In this document: piece after piece, positions 23,401 to 34,895 of the stretch
Layout: each line of letters opens with the position of its first letter
Numbering within the stretch: the stretch's first letter is position 1
Assembly (NCBI GenBank): GCA_023362775.1
Contig: JALMGJ010000018.1
Location: 21,495,105 to 21,559,104, forward strand
DNA: 64,000 nt
Reading direction: 5' to 3'
Source: Charina bottae
Taxonomy: Eukaryota; Chordata; Lepidosauria; Squamata; Charinaidae
Made by a program: the position numbers and the translations under genes
Notes under the pieces: model-generated
What the model was told of the DNA's origin: nothing
What the model saw: the letters and a program-made list of their open reading frames with translations, nothing else
The model's database searches: none

Positions 23401-24615
23401 TCTAATGAAGGTTATAGGCCGTGAAAGTGCATATTATGATGTGTAAACAGTATGCTGTCTTGTACAGTATTTATGTATCCCTATTTACCTTCCTTCATCC
23501 TTAAGGTGACTCAAAGCTCCATGTCATTGAGAACATAGAACATCCCTGCAGGGCCAGGTCAATGACCCCCCTCTTGCCCGGTTTCTCAAGCTATCATGCT
23601 GAAGCTCCTATCAATCCATCCAGCTCATGCTTTACCCATGCTGGCATGTTGCTCCTTTTCAACCTCAGAGTCAACTCAGCTTTCCCCACAACTCCTTGGC
23701 AAGGGGGATATGGGGAAAATCCTCACGATCAAACTCAAGATTCAGTCTCAAAGGCCAAAAACAGCCCAATGAAACTAGGTTTGTTGGGCTGGAGGCACCA
23801 CGAACAAGGAGAAAAGCGGGGAGTTTATGACCTGACCAGCCTCAGCAGTGAGAGAGGTCTCATTTAGATTGCAAGGGAGCAGCACGGGCAGGCAGCCATC
23901 CAGCTAAAATTGTACCCCTTATGGCCACCTCCAATTTCTCAGAATGGCAGTGGCCAATTTTTTCTAATACCAAGAGAATTTTGCTAGCAGCACCGAAGCT
24001 GGAATGCTTTGTTTCTTGAACAATTTCCCCAAGGGAATCTTTACACCTCTGTTGTTTTTCCTGAGTATTTTTCCAGAACACAAACCTTTTGGGGACTAGG
24101 ACATACAGTATATTTGATGGAAAAACAGGGTATCTTCCAGACAAAAACGTTATTTGTGGTGGTGAAAACACACAAGTCTTTAGTCTTACTTTCCCAAATT
24201 AAATAGAAGAACTGGTTCTGAAATGGTCAAAATCCTTTGTGCTGAAAGCCAAGATACAGTTATGCCCATTGCATCCCATTATGAATTTATAGCTCTCCAA
24301 GTTAATGCTTTCTGACATTACACCAGGCCTGGTAATTGAAGCTAAGGGCTGTTAATTCGCTGTCTTATCAAGAGGAGATTTGGAGGGGGGTGGGCTGAAT
24401 AAATCCTCAGATACTGTCAGAGGACAGTTTCCTTATTCTGAAAAAGGTGTCTCAGTGAGCAGACAGGCTGGACTACTTGGCTGTAAATTTCCTCCATGCC
24501 TTACAAGGATTACTAACATCTCCAGGAGCCAGTTCAGTTTCCAGATAGATATTTATCATAATAGTTTAATGATAAGACATGATGGCTCAAGGAAAATAAA
24601 TAGAAAGCTACAATA
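20451..24615. other. Non-coding, mostly unrecognised
   Basis: 20990-21640 looks like an old interspersed element on the minus strand: an A/T-rich UTR-like part followed by a 126-codon minus frame at 21196-21576. I cannot name it. The rest shows nothing. Confidence 0.35.
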
Positions 24616-24662
24616 GGATTTTTTTTTAATTTTTTTTTAATTTTTTTTTAAATTTAAAAAAC
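24616..24662 (-). repeat. T-rich run, possible retrotransposon poly(A) tail on minus
   Basis: Three runs of about nine T separated by AA. The adjacent 24700-25200 sequence may be an unrecognised retroelement body in the same orientation. Confidence 0.4.
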
Positions 24663-25221
24663 AAATATTATTATATTTTAAAATGGTCCATAGTCTCAGT
24701 TCTCTTCTTTGTTAAGAATGACAAATCAGTAATAACAAATGGCAGCCATTAATATTAGTAAACAGCAGTAAAAAACAAAACACCAAACATTTAAAAAGTC
24801 TTAATCAGATGGCATCTTCAGGGGTTTGAAATGGGAGACCATCCATGAAAAGCGGAGGTCCCCAACTCTCTCTGAATAGTAAGGCAGTTTCCCTAGGGGT
24901 GTTGGACCTCCACTCAAAAGTTGATGGGTTAAGTTGGCTTAAGTTTTCAAGAGCAACCTTGCTTATATTTAGCCTATATGTGACACTTTCTTTGATATAT
25001 GAGGGCTGAGCATGATGGAGGATGTAGTCCAACTTGTAGGGAGGACACTCGGTTCAGGAAGATGGCTTTTGTGTCCATCTTCTGTTGGGAGGTCTCCTGG
25101 ATAGCACCCATCGCTATGTTCCACGGGCAGGCTACTTTGGCATTGGATTTGGACTTAAGCTTATTAAGAGCTAAATCTCTCATATTAATAATGTGTTCAA
25201 AAAGATATCTCTATATATTAT

Positions 25222-25308
25222 CCATCTATCAATCATCTATCATCTATCACCTATCATCTATCATCTATCATCTATCATCTATCATCTATCTCTCTATCAT
25301 CATCTATC
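25222..25308 (+). repeat. (ATCT)n / CATCTATC microsatellite
   Basis: Tandem ATCATCTATC-type units, a slightly irregular tetranucleotide array. Confidence 0.9.
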
Positions 25309-27179
25309 TCCTTCCTGTAATTCAGTTTGAAATATTTAACCTTTCTGAGGTTGTACAAATTTCAGATTTTCTTACATTAAATTTGTTCATTCATAAAAAT
25401 CAAGGTTAATCTGGTCAAATGTATGTTCAATGATAAATATGAAAATAAAAGAGGAAAATCTGATCTCTTCTGGGCTCACATGTTGTGCTAACTCATTTGT
25501 TAAGCGACTGGGATATACAGATTGCACTAGGTCGCAAAACCCAGAACTGGCCAGGTTTGTAGAACATGCTAAACTCAAAACAAATCAATGACATACTGGT
25601 TCAATAGAATCTTTGAATCCAGTTCTTAAAGCTTGCCAGTGCTTCAGATCAAGGAAACCTGGGGGATGCAGCAATCTGTTAAGAATCGCAGTGTCAGCCT
25701 AAACTATGATGCTGGTTGGTTGCAATACTTTGGAGACTTTTTTCCTGTGCAATATAAATGACATAAAGTGTTTTTTCTTGGCACTAGATGCTTCTTGACT
25801 GTATGACACATCAGTGGGGCAACAGGCCTCATCTCTCCCGATTGTTTCCCTCGCAGCTTTATTATTATTTTTTAATCGCTGCCGTATGTTAATCTGACAG
25901 CATTTGCAAATCTTTCACAAAACGTGTTGTTGGCTTCGGCTCCCTTGCCTAGCTGGCGGTAATAGACAGCATCCTTTTCATCTCTCTGCCTGTGTGCTCT
26001 CAGTTTAGCTCCCAGGTGAAAGAGATGGCTTCTTCCACATTTGCATATCAGTGAATGTCATCTGAAAGAAAACCTCCTTTCTTTGCAATGTTGCCATTCT
26101 TGTTTCACTGGCCCTCTGTACTTTTTGCATGCTTTATTTCTGGATAAAAGCAAAGGCTGAAGGGAGAACATTTTTGATCCAGAAAATAAACATCATTATT
26201 ATCACCACCAACACCAAAACCAACAGTCCACCCTCAATTTCTTTCCCAAACACTTCCTTTTTGGGGTTAACGATCTCCAGCACAATTTAATTTCATTCAC
26301 TTTGCAAACTGACACCCCAGCTCCAAAAAAATGCAACGGATTTGGCTTTGAAAAAGAATCACTTGGGTTCTGACCTCATGAGCTATAGAGCACAGAGGAA
26401 TTTTGGCTTCCTGTATGAGGACCCCTTAAGAGCTTGTCTTGACTTAAGAAATCCTCAGCTTGATTCACCTTTAACTTAAGCCCCTTTGTGAAAATCCGAG
26501 TGTAGTCTGGCAATGTGGATTTCTACAAAAGCTAAAGGTCACAAAAGTTAATTCCCTCCCAGATATAGGTAGAACAAAAGGAACTGACAAAAAGATTGAC
26601 TGCTTTTTACTGGCCAGATGGAAGAGGAAGATGCCTCCAGATATGAGATGGTGGTGAGGAATGCCCGTTTCTGAACGTTTCGGCCAATCCCGCCTTAGAG
26701 ATGGCAGGGGGTTGCTGTGCCCCAACCACAGAGCCATCTTTGGGGCTCTACCAACTATTTCTTGCTTTACTTGTCTTTCCAGGACAGAAAGTCCATTAAG
26801 AAGGAAATGATGGAAGGGCTGATCTCTTTTGACCCCTTGCCTTAAGGGCCATCCATCTGGGAAATGCTCTTGTCCTCCAAGAAAATCTGCTCATCAGGTT
26901 CTTGACCTGTGCCAGGTAAAGGTATGCATTTCATACCCTTTTCAGATATGAACCTGGAAAATGGCGGCACCATGAAGAATGCAGTGGGCAGGACCGTGGC
27001 CAGCCCTGTGCTCCTCCAAAGAGGCGACACTTTCAGTGAAGGATGGAACACGTGGTGGCATGGATGGCTTTGGCTTCAGCCAGGATCCTTTAATGCAGCT
27101 TGCCTGAGTCAAGGGGAGGTGACCAGGATCAGGACCACAGACAGCTCCTTGTGGCAATATGAGCCAGTCAAGGGAATAG
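25309..27179. other. Non-coding, nothing recognised
   Basis: Unique-looking sequence, with neither strand giving a family-like protein. Confidence 0.5.
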
Positions 27180-27450
27180 AGGTAGAGGTTCCCCCGCACA
27201 TTTGTGCAGTCTCTGACTCTAGGGGCCGGTGCTCATCTCCGTTTGTTAGCCAAAGAGCCAGCGTTGTCCGAAGACGCTTCCACAGTCATGTGGCCAGCAT
27301 GACGCATGCGGAACGCTGTCACCTTCCCACCGAAGTGGTACCTATTAATCTACTTGCATTTGCATGCTTTCGAATTGCTAGGTTGGCAAGAGCTGGGGCG
27401 AGTGCGGGAGCTCACTCCGCACGCAGGGCTAGGGATTCGAACCTCCGAAC
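27180..27450 (-). mobile_element. tRNA-derived squamate SINE, 5'-incomplete
   Basis: The minus strand contains GTTCGAATCCCTAGCCCTGCG, the body GGAGTGAGCTCCCGC and the tail GGGGGAACCTCTACC. The tRNA head upstream of the B box is missing. Confidence 0.85.
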
Positions 27451-27556
27451 TTGTGAAATGGGATGAAAGCGACCCTCCCCCAGCATAAGTGATGCAGGCT
27501 CCTTTGTTGCTCGCATACACACAATCTGGTTTGCCACATTGCCTTAGCATGTGGGA

Positions 27557-27771
27557 ATGTATGTATGTACTGAATGTGTGCCTTCGAATCAGCATTGACT
27601 CCTGGCGACTGCCTGGACAAGCCCCTGCAGTTTTCTTGGCAAGGTTTTTCAGAAGTGGTTTGCCATTGCCTTCTTCCTAGGGCTGAGAGAGAGGGACTGG
27701 CCCAGGGCTACCCAGTTGGCTTCATGCCCAAGTTTCTGGCCTTCACCACTACACCAAACTGGCTCTTTTTT
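27557..27771 (-). mobile_element. Second tRNA-derived SINE family, copy 2
   Basis: Flanked by a 13-bp duplication TTAGCATGTGGGA (27544-27556 and 27772-27784). It reads GAGCCAGTTTGGTGTAGTGG at the head on the minus strand, with a small deletion over the B box. Confidence 0.88.
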
Positions 27772-27784
27772 TTAGCATGTGGGA

Positions 27785-29111
27785 AAGGGAGCTTATTTTT
27801 TTCCTCTTCCATGCAGTGACTGAACACATGCCATTCTGACCGTAAGGGGCACGGGCTGGAAAAACTCTTACCCCAAAGATGCAAGCTAGACAATCCTGGT
27901 ACACAGCTGCATGCTAAGATCACAGCTTGCTAGCTTGCTCTAGGAAAAGTACCAAAGACGTACTGTAGGAGGAAATAAGTGGAAGCCTGATGGGCCACCT
28001 AGTCAAGAGGTTATCTAAGCCATTCCCCCCTAACCCAACCTAAGGTCCTCCAGCTGTGTTAGGACCACACCTCCCCCAGCATCTCAATCAGCAATCAGCC
28101 AAGAGATGTCTGGTCCAAGTCTTTGGAGATTGCCGTTTGGCTGGGCTGTCCAATGCTGTTGTGATTCAACACATCAAGCAAGCCACCCTTCATGACTTGA
28201 GGTCTTCTAGAGGGTTTTGATGATCCCCCTGAACTTGGTCTCCCTGTCACAGTGACTGGAACAAGGAGCTTCTCCAGTCTCAAAGACCAAACCATTTGTG
28301 GACTCGTTCCAATTTATGCATCACCAACTAGCCCATAGCAATTCTACCCCAGAATTGCCTGTTTTGGAAAGCAAAACAGACCATGTGTTATGAGGGTAGA
28401 ACAGCGTAGAATGACAGAGCTTGTTTAGAGGTTCATGCGCTCCCCAGAGAAACGTTTTATTGCAGGTTGTTTTCTGACCAGACAGTACATCAGGGACTCT
28501 GCGCTTAAGCCACCCAGAGTTCCATCTATTTATCTAATGCTTTTATAAACGACCTTGCCGCTCCAGTTTCCAAGAGAAGGTTAAGAGATGAAAGCAAACA
28601 AGTATCTGCATGAAGAGAACAGAGCCTTTTGGGGAATAGAAGTTAACATTCTCTGATCTGGGTGGCGACTATGAGGGGGGGGGTCCCCCCCTCCACCACC
28701 TCTTCCTATTGTTCAGATGAGATCTCTGTAGCTGATTATGTGGAATTCGCACTTCCGTGGAAACAGAAGAGCCATCAAACCCAACAGCATTAGCTTCTTA
28801 GCAGGTATTTTTCAGATTGCATTGTGAAGGTTTTATCCTGTGCCTATTTTTTTCTAAGAAGAACCTCGAATGCAAAGGATTCATGGCCCAGTTAGCACAG
28901 ATAGGATTGGGCTATGAAAGCTTCTTACTTGCTTTGGCTCTCCTGCCAATCTTACTTCCTTTTCAGTGTATTTTTTTAAAAAAATTACTTTTTGTTCCTG
29001 GGAGTTCTCTGAATACATGGCAATGTAAAAAATTGCGGCCTCACTTGTATTCATACTTGAGGTCCTGAATGAAAGACAGGATATAAATCTAATAAATCAG
29101 TAAATCAATAC
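27785..29111. other. Non-coding, weak MITE-like trace
   Basis: Near 28050-28090 the words CCAGCTGTG and CACCTCCCCCAGCATC resemble an old palindromic MITE but cannot be confirmed. Confidence 0.35.
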
Positions 29112-29154
<43 letters not shown>

Positions 29155-29232
29155 GAAGGAAGGAAGGAAGGAAGGAAGGAAGGAAGGAAGGAAGGAAGGA
29201 AGGAAGGAAGGAAGGAAGGAAGGAAGGAAGGA
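29112..29232 (+). repeat. (GAAA)n-(GGAA)n microsatellite
   Basis: Ten GAAA units then about twenty GGAA units, pure purine on plus. It begins directly after a short LINE-like tail (AATCTAATAAATCAGTAAAT). Confidence 0.97.
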
Positions 29233-30100
29233 ACTCCCTGCACATATATATGTCTGTGTGTACATGCCTGTATACACAAACACACACGTGTGTACATATG
29301 GATGGAGGATGCATTAATATCCCAGGCTTCCTATACAAATGGCTCAAGGTGAACTGCCGTCTTAGACAGAAGAACAGAACCTCATTGGTCGCACCTCACT
29401 CGTAGGACTCCCGCAGCCATCTTTAACTCCAACATGCCACTCCAGCGTCATTAACCAGGAGGCATCTGGGCATGCAATTTATTTTTAATGCCGTCAGGAG
29501 AGGCTGGCTGTAAAAAGCTTAGGATGGGGGGCTCCTTCCCAAAGGGGGTCATTGGCCCCTCCACCCCAATTAGCAAGGAGGCAATCCCTCCTTCTCCATT
29601 TCTTTCCTGCCCAAATCATGCCTGGGGAAAAGTCAGAGGAAGAAGGAGCCAAGCACTTCAGAGTGGTAGAAGACTGCTGATTGAAACCACCATGTTGCTG
29701 TTAAAATAATCAAGCTGAAGTTTCAATCAAGCGCGAGCCAACCATGCCAGGAGCACCATTTACGTGGATAACCCCGTTACATTTTTAGAGACTCGGCAGT
29801 TCGGCTGCAATGATGAATTTGGGGGGGCTTTTGGGGTGGGAGTGAGGGAACCGCTCAAGGTTGACCTCCTCGGCAGGGCCTCTTGGGAGCCCGTTTGAGG
29901 CGACTGTGACTGTTCTTCCCCACAAATCACCTGGGATCTGGATTTAGACTCTGCCTCTGGGGTGCAGAAAGACTCACTCCGTCCCCAGGCGAAGTCAGCA
30001 AAGGGAAATCTTAGCCAGACGCATTTCCCGCTCACCTTCTGGTCCGTCTCGGTCTGTATATTCTCATCCGATACATGCTGTCTTCAACCTGCTGCTAGAG

Positions 30101-30163
30101 GGGTTCGGACTACAATGCCCAGAATCCCAGGCAAACTGGCTGGGAATTCTGGGAGTCGTAATC
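30101..30163. mobile_element. Diverged palindromic MITE remnant
   Basis: GGACTACAATGCCCAGAATCC opposes GGGAATTCTGGGAGTCGTAATCC around a short loop. The outer arms are unrecognisable. Confidence 0.6.
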
Positions 30164-30305
30164 CTTACGTTACCTGCAGAATGCCAGCCCGGTTTGCCCC
30201 TGAAGGATGTGTGCCCTCGTGGTCGTCCTTCCTCACGACTCTTCCCCCTCTGGTGATGTGACCACAGCTTCTCTCTCGACTGTAAAGTAATAAAGAAGAA
30301 ACGAG

Positions 30306-30500
30306 GTCGAATCAAAGAGTTGGAAGGGACCTAAGAGGTCATCTAGTCCGACCCCCTGCACAATGCAGGATTCACTGCTCTGTCCCTGCTAGTTGCCTCT
30401 CCAGCCTCTGTCTGAAAACCTCCAGTGAAGGGAAAGAAACGGCCGCACGCGGCAACCTATGCCATGCATTGGCAGCTCTTACCTGCTTTGCTCCTAAAAG
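30306..30500 (-). mobile_element. CR1-type LINE 3' end
   Basis: ATCAAAGAGTTGGAAGGGACC with AGGTCATCTAGTCCGACCCCC is the complement of the classic amniote CR1 3' region, and the following GCCTCTCCAGCCTCTGTCTG agrees. It is non-coding and 5'-truncated. Confidence 0.85.
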
Positions 30501-30601
30501 TTTTCACCCCTTGGAGATGTGAGCAGGTTAACAGCATTTGTAGCAACTGCAAAGGAGGACTGATTCATCCTGGCACTTTTAAGCTTTGCCTTTTCTCCCA
30601 G

Positions 30602-30925
30602 CGTGGTGGCTCAGTGAGTAAGACGCCAGGCTTGTAGATTGCAAGTTTGGAGGTTCGAATCCCTAGCCCTGCGTGCGGAGTGAGCTCCCGCACTCGCCCC
30701 AGCTCTTGCCAACCTAGAAATTCGAAAGCATGCAAATGCAAGTAGATTAATAGGTGCCACTTCAGTGGGTAGGTAACAGCGTTCTGCACGCGTCATGCGG
30801 CCACATGACTGTGGAAGCGTCTTCGGACAACGCTGGCTCTTCGGCTAACAAACGGAGATGAGCACCGGCCCCTAGAGTCGGACACGACTGCACAAATGTG
30901 CGGGGGGGGGGGGGAACCTTTACCT
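30602..30925 (+). mobile_element. tRNA-derived squamate SINE, full length
   Basis: A box GTGGCTCAGTGAGTAAGACG and B box GGTTCGAATCC are intact, as is the body, with tail GGGGAACCTTTACC. An 11-bp perfect duplication TTTTCTCCCAG flanks it (30591-30601 and 30926-30936), so the insertion is fairly young. Confidence 0.93.
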
Positions 30926-30936
30926 TTTTCTCCCAG

Positions 30937-32336
30937 CAACCTGCTTTTTTTGACTCTGAGGGCAGTTCTCCTCGGCGTCATTCCCCATAACCACCCCACA
31001 GTTTGACTATACCCGCACACACATAGGCAGGTGATATAAAAAGGCAAGAAATTCAAGAAAGCAAGCCAAGTCCCTTCCCTTTAAAACCCATTTGCTCTTT
31101 CTCCCCCACCGGCAGACTGAAACGACACCCCTGCCTGCGCCATCTCTCTCTGCTGGGGCTCCGGCTGCCTCGGTGCTCTCACTCGGAGAGCCCTCAACAG
31201 CTGCCGGTTTAATGGTGCTGAATTCTCCCGGCGAACATTCCAGGCCTTGTTTTCCCCTCTCTCCTCTGCCTGGTGAAAGATGGTTGCATTGAAAAGAGTG
31301 GGGGGTGGGTGGGTTCTAGAAAGACATTCTTCCCTGTTGCTGTAATAAGACCCAGCTGCTGTTGGGCTGACAAGTTCTGCCGGTTTTAACCAAAAGCAAA
31401 AAATCGAAAAGAGCTCATGTGCAAAATGTTAAAAGGCGAAAACTGTAGACAAGACACAGGGAATGCCTCTGCAGGGATGGCACCTCCTTCCCAAGTTAAT
31501 CCTCACCTTTGAAATGGGGTCTTCAAAGGGCAGGATGGTGTTGCTATCAGTTCAGGATTACTGGAGGCCGAACAGGAAGAGGGTTCTGCACATTTCAAGA
31601 CCCCTTTGGACCCCCACCTTTGTTTTTAATCCACGCCAAGCCAATATTCCTCCCTGATATATTTTTCAAAGGGTTTCAGTAAAATCCTAGGAACAGATCT
31701 CATCAATTCAACAAGCGTTGTTGAAATGTCAGAGAAAAGCTGAATTGGACGAGGAAGCAGAAAACCTTTAAAATTGATATGAAGTGTATTGAAGTGGGAA
31801 TACGTTGGATAAATCAGATAGATGGGATGACTTTATTATATATTGGAACTGAATAGATGCTGTTCCTCTGAGATTGATTTGATCTATTCTGATTCGTGTG
31901 TAAGTTATTTACTTGATGCTGTCCTATACAAGGGTGCATTTGTGGTTGTAGAGACAGAATTTTTGGGAACAGAGTTTAGTTAGGGGAAAACGGTATTATC
32001 CTCCCTCGACCTGTTGTCCTGTATAATAACACTTTGGAGTGTTTGCCCATCGATCCAACCATCCCAGGCTAGAGTCACACATCACACTAAGCTTGAACGT
32101 ACTTTGCTTACTCAGCTCTATGAGATGACTTTGCACTTAATTTTTAGAATTTTATTTGCTTGTTGGACTTAGCTGTTTTTCAGCATCCCTGCCCATCCAA
32201 TCTGAGGTTTCTGGATTGGACAGATTAACCCTGGCTGGGCAACACTTCTTCCAGCTTGTGCATTGTGTGGGCACGCAAGGAAGGAAGTCAACAAAAATGC
32301 AACGTTCAGATAGCATTGCACAGATGGCCAACTGAG
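30937..32336. other. Non-coding, nothing recognised
   Basis: No gene-like frame and no recognised repeat. Confidence 0.5.
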
Positions 32337-32380
32337 ATCCATCCATCCATCCATCCATCCATCCATCCATCCATCCATCC
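32337..32380 (+). repeat. (ATCC)n microsatellite
   Basis: Eleven ATCC units. Confidence 0.97.
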
Positions 32381-32574
32381 TGTTAAAAGCAAAAGGTCAC
32401 TGTGGGACATTCTTGGGGTGGAAGAAAGCAGGACCAGTTTCCATGAGTAGCTCCTGTCCTGTAAACACACACACCTTCTTTTTTCCAATGGGACAGACAC
32501 TAGATATGGTTACTTTAAGCAATTTTCCCTTCTTCCAGCCCCTTTTTTTCCCATTTTAATTTTTCAACAGATAC

Positions 32575-32700
32575 TTTATTTATTTATTTATTTGATTTGA
32601 TTTCTATAGCCGCCGATCTCAACAAATGACTCTGGGCAGTGTACAATTGTAAAAAAAACATCAACCGATTAAAACAATACAAAATAAATATAGATGGTCG
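32575..32700 (-). mobile_element. LINE (L2-type) 3' end
   Basis: A TTTATTTATTTATTT run then GCCGCCGATCTCAACAAATGACTCTGGGCAG, the complement of the L2-like terminus. Confidence 0.7.
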
Positions 32701-33209
32701 CTGAGTAAACAACTGCCATAGATGTTAATATAGCCAAGAAACGGCCCCTTAACACACTACTTACTTCTTGATCCCTGGCTTGGCTGCTCAACTCTTCGCT
32801 CTGCAGTTAGCTGCCTCCCACTACAGTTTTTTTCCTCATTCTGAAAAGCAAGCATTTTCCCCAAGCCTGGTGCTGCCTCCCCTGATTTCTCAGGGGCCAC
32901 TTTAGAACAACTCATCTGCAACCGGAGCTGTCAGCATTCAAATTGGTGGCACAACTTCCTGCCCACGACTGGAGAAAGGAGCTGCAGCAGGACTGCCCTG
33001 GGGGGGGGGGGGAGGATTGGCAGGTGCCTCTTCAGTTCAGTTAGGCCCATGAAGATTGTTGTGACGCTCTGCTGCAACGGTGGGCCTCTCTTCTTAAGTG
33101 GTGGGTTCTGCAAAGCATGCCTTTCCCCCTGAGCCAGCAGGAGGAGGAGGCGGAGGAGGAGGAGGAATACTGTAATTGCACACCACCTGACTCCCAGCAA
33201 CCCTGGGTG

Positions 33210-33410
33210 GTTGCTTGTTCACAATGTGAAAAGCACAGAAAAAATAACAACAAAACCATATACACATAAAGACAAAGGAGCAAAAGATGGCAAAACTGGG
33301 CAACAACAAAAACACATACACAATTCTCAGAAGGGGCTTCAACCACTCTGGCCAAAAGCCTGGCCAAAGAGACAGGTCTTCAACGAGGGGGGTCTGCAGA
33401 GATGGTGACA
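33210..33410 (-). mobile_element. LINE 3' UTR fragment
   Basis: AAGCCTGGCCAAAGAGACAGGTCTTCAAC resembles the region next to the reverse-transcriptase end of the squamate L2-type LINE, in minus orientation; the AC-rich part before it fits its UTR. Confidence 0.45.
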
Positions 33411-34339
33411 CGCCTAGAAAAGAGCAAGGCTTTGATCACATGGTTATGGCAGCCATCTTGACTGTTTTGACCCCCCCATGGACACCCCTGGAAAAAGTCT
33501 TTTCAGTACTGATGCATTGCAGCGTTTCCTTCTTCACATCATCTCCTATTACTCCCTGTTTTTCTCTTCCTGCCTTAGCAAACAGGAACATCCCACCATA
33601 GTGACGTGGCATTGCTTGTCACAGGAGAGACCCACCCAAGAAATCTTTTGGAATAAGGGAGCCAGAGAGCACCGATAAACCCCTTTGCATCTCTAATGTG
33701 ACCCTGCCCATCCCTGGGGGGAGATGCAGGAACTGAACAGCATTCGTGCCTCAAGGAAGTGGGTCTTCTTTGCTTTGCCAACAGGGCCCCCTTGCCCTCC
33801 TGCCACCACCCATTCCTAAACCAGGCAGACAATATTGGCCAGTTGCTAATTGGAGCGAATTTCTGAACTACCAGCAGAACTTCTGGTGAAGAACTTAAGG
33901 CTTCCTCTCTCGAGGGATTATCAGCTGTCCAGATTAATTCAGGCCGTCGCTCTGTGGAACAGGGCAGTACCGGAGGCGGCTGTGCCATCCAAAGAGGATG
34001 GCTTTAAAAATATCTTCACAATCCACGTTTGATATGCTCTTATATTACTCTTCCCACTTTCTTCAGCATTCCTGCTTTGGGGATCTGGTGGAAGTTCAAC
34101 GGAGGCACCCTTGGATCTCTGGCTCAGTGTTTGTGCCGAGGGCCCCCAACGTTTCCCCTTGGCTCCTGCTCCTGTTTGACCGCTGGTTCCTCTGTGGCGG
34201 TCAGAGGGGGCTCACGGGGAGACCCTGCAAAAAGAAACTCATAGCTTACTCAATACCAATCTCTCCTCCTGCAGCCAACTGGCCAATCTGTTGAGAGCCG
34301 CTTTAAATAGGGCTATTTGGGGCCAGTCCTTTGTGGTTG

Positions 34340-34490
34340 AAGATTTATTTATTTATTTATTTCTTAAATTTGAATCACTGCCCCATCTCCCCAAAGGGGA
34401 CTCTGGGCGGTTTACAACAAATCAAACAATTAAAATAACATATAATACAATCATCAGTTAATTAAAATAAATATAAAATACAAGAGGCAA
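34340..34490 (-). mobile_element. LINE (L2-type) 3' end
   Basis: A TTTATTTATTTATTT run, then CCCCATCTCCCCAAAGGGGAC and TCTGGGCGGTTTACAAC. This is the complement of the terminus at 53.8 kb. Confidence 0.8.
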
Positions 34491-34855
34491 CAACTTGTGT
34501 TTAAAAGGGCTCTTAGAAGATTGCTCTAAAGGCCGCAAAGAAGAAGGGGAAAGGCTTCAAACCAGAAGTGTTCCTTGCACAAATCGCACACGAGTGACCT
34601 TTGCACTCGTGATCCTTGCACAAGTACACCCCACCCCCAGTTGGTTCTCCAACAGGGCTCTGCTCCCTGCAACTGCATTCTTGTTGAGTTCAACAATGAC
34701 AGCAAAAGTTACTCTGTACATTTTTAAAAAATCTCTACTGCTTATAAACTGTTTATTTTTTTAATGAACAAGCAGTTAAGCTTTGAACGACAGCTGCAAT
34801 TTTTGCTCTCACTTAGTGTCATCATAACATCATTATGTTGTTGTTAGGAACTCTG

Positions 34856-34857
<2 letters not shown>

Positions 34858-34893
<36 letters not shown>
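34858..34893 (+). repeat. (GT)n microsatellite
   Basis: About seventeen GT units. Confidence 0.97.

Positions 34894-34895
<2 letters not shown>

Noticed and set aside
30602..30690. Functional tRNA gene
   Set aside because: The A and B boxes belong to the heads of SINEs with target duplications and SINE bodies, not to folded tRNA genes.
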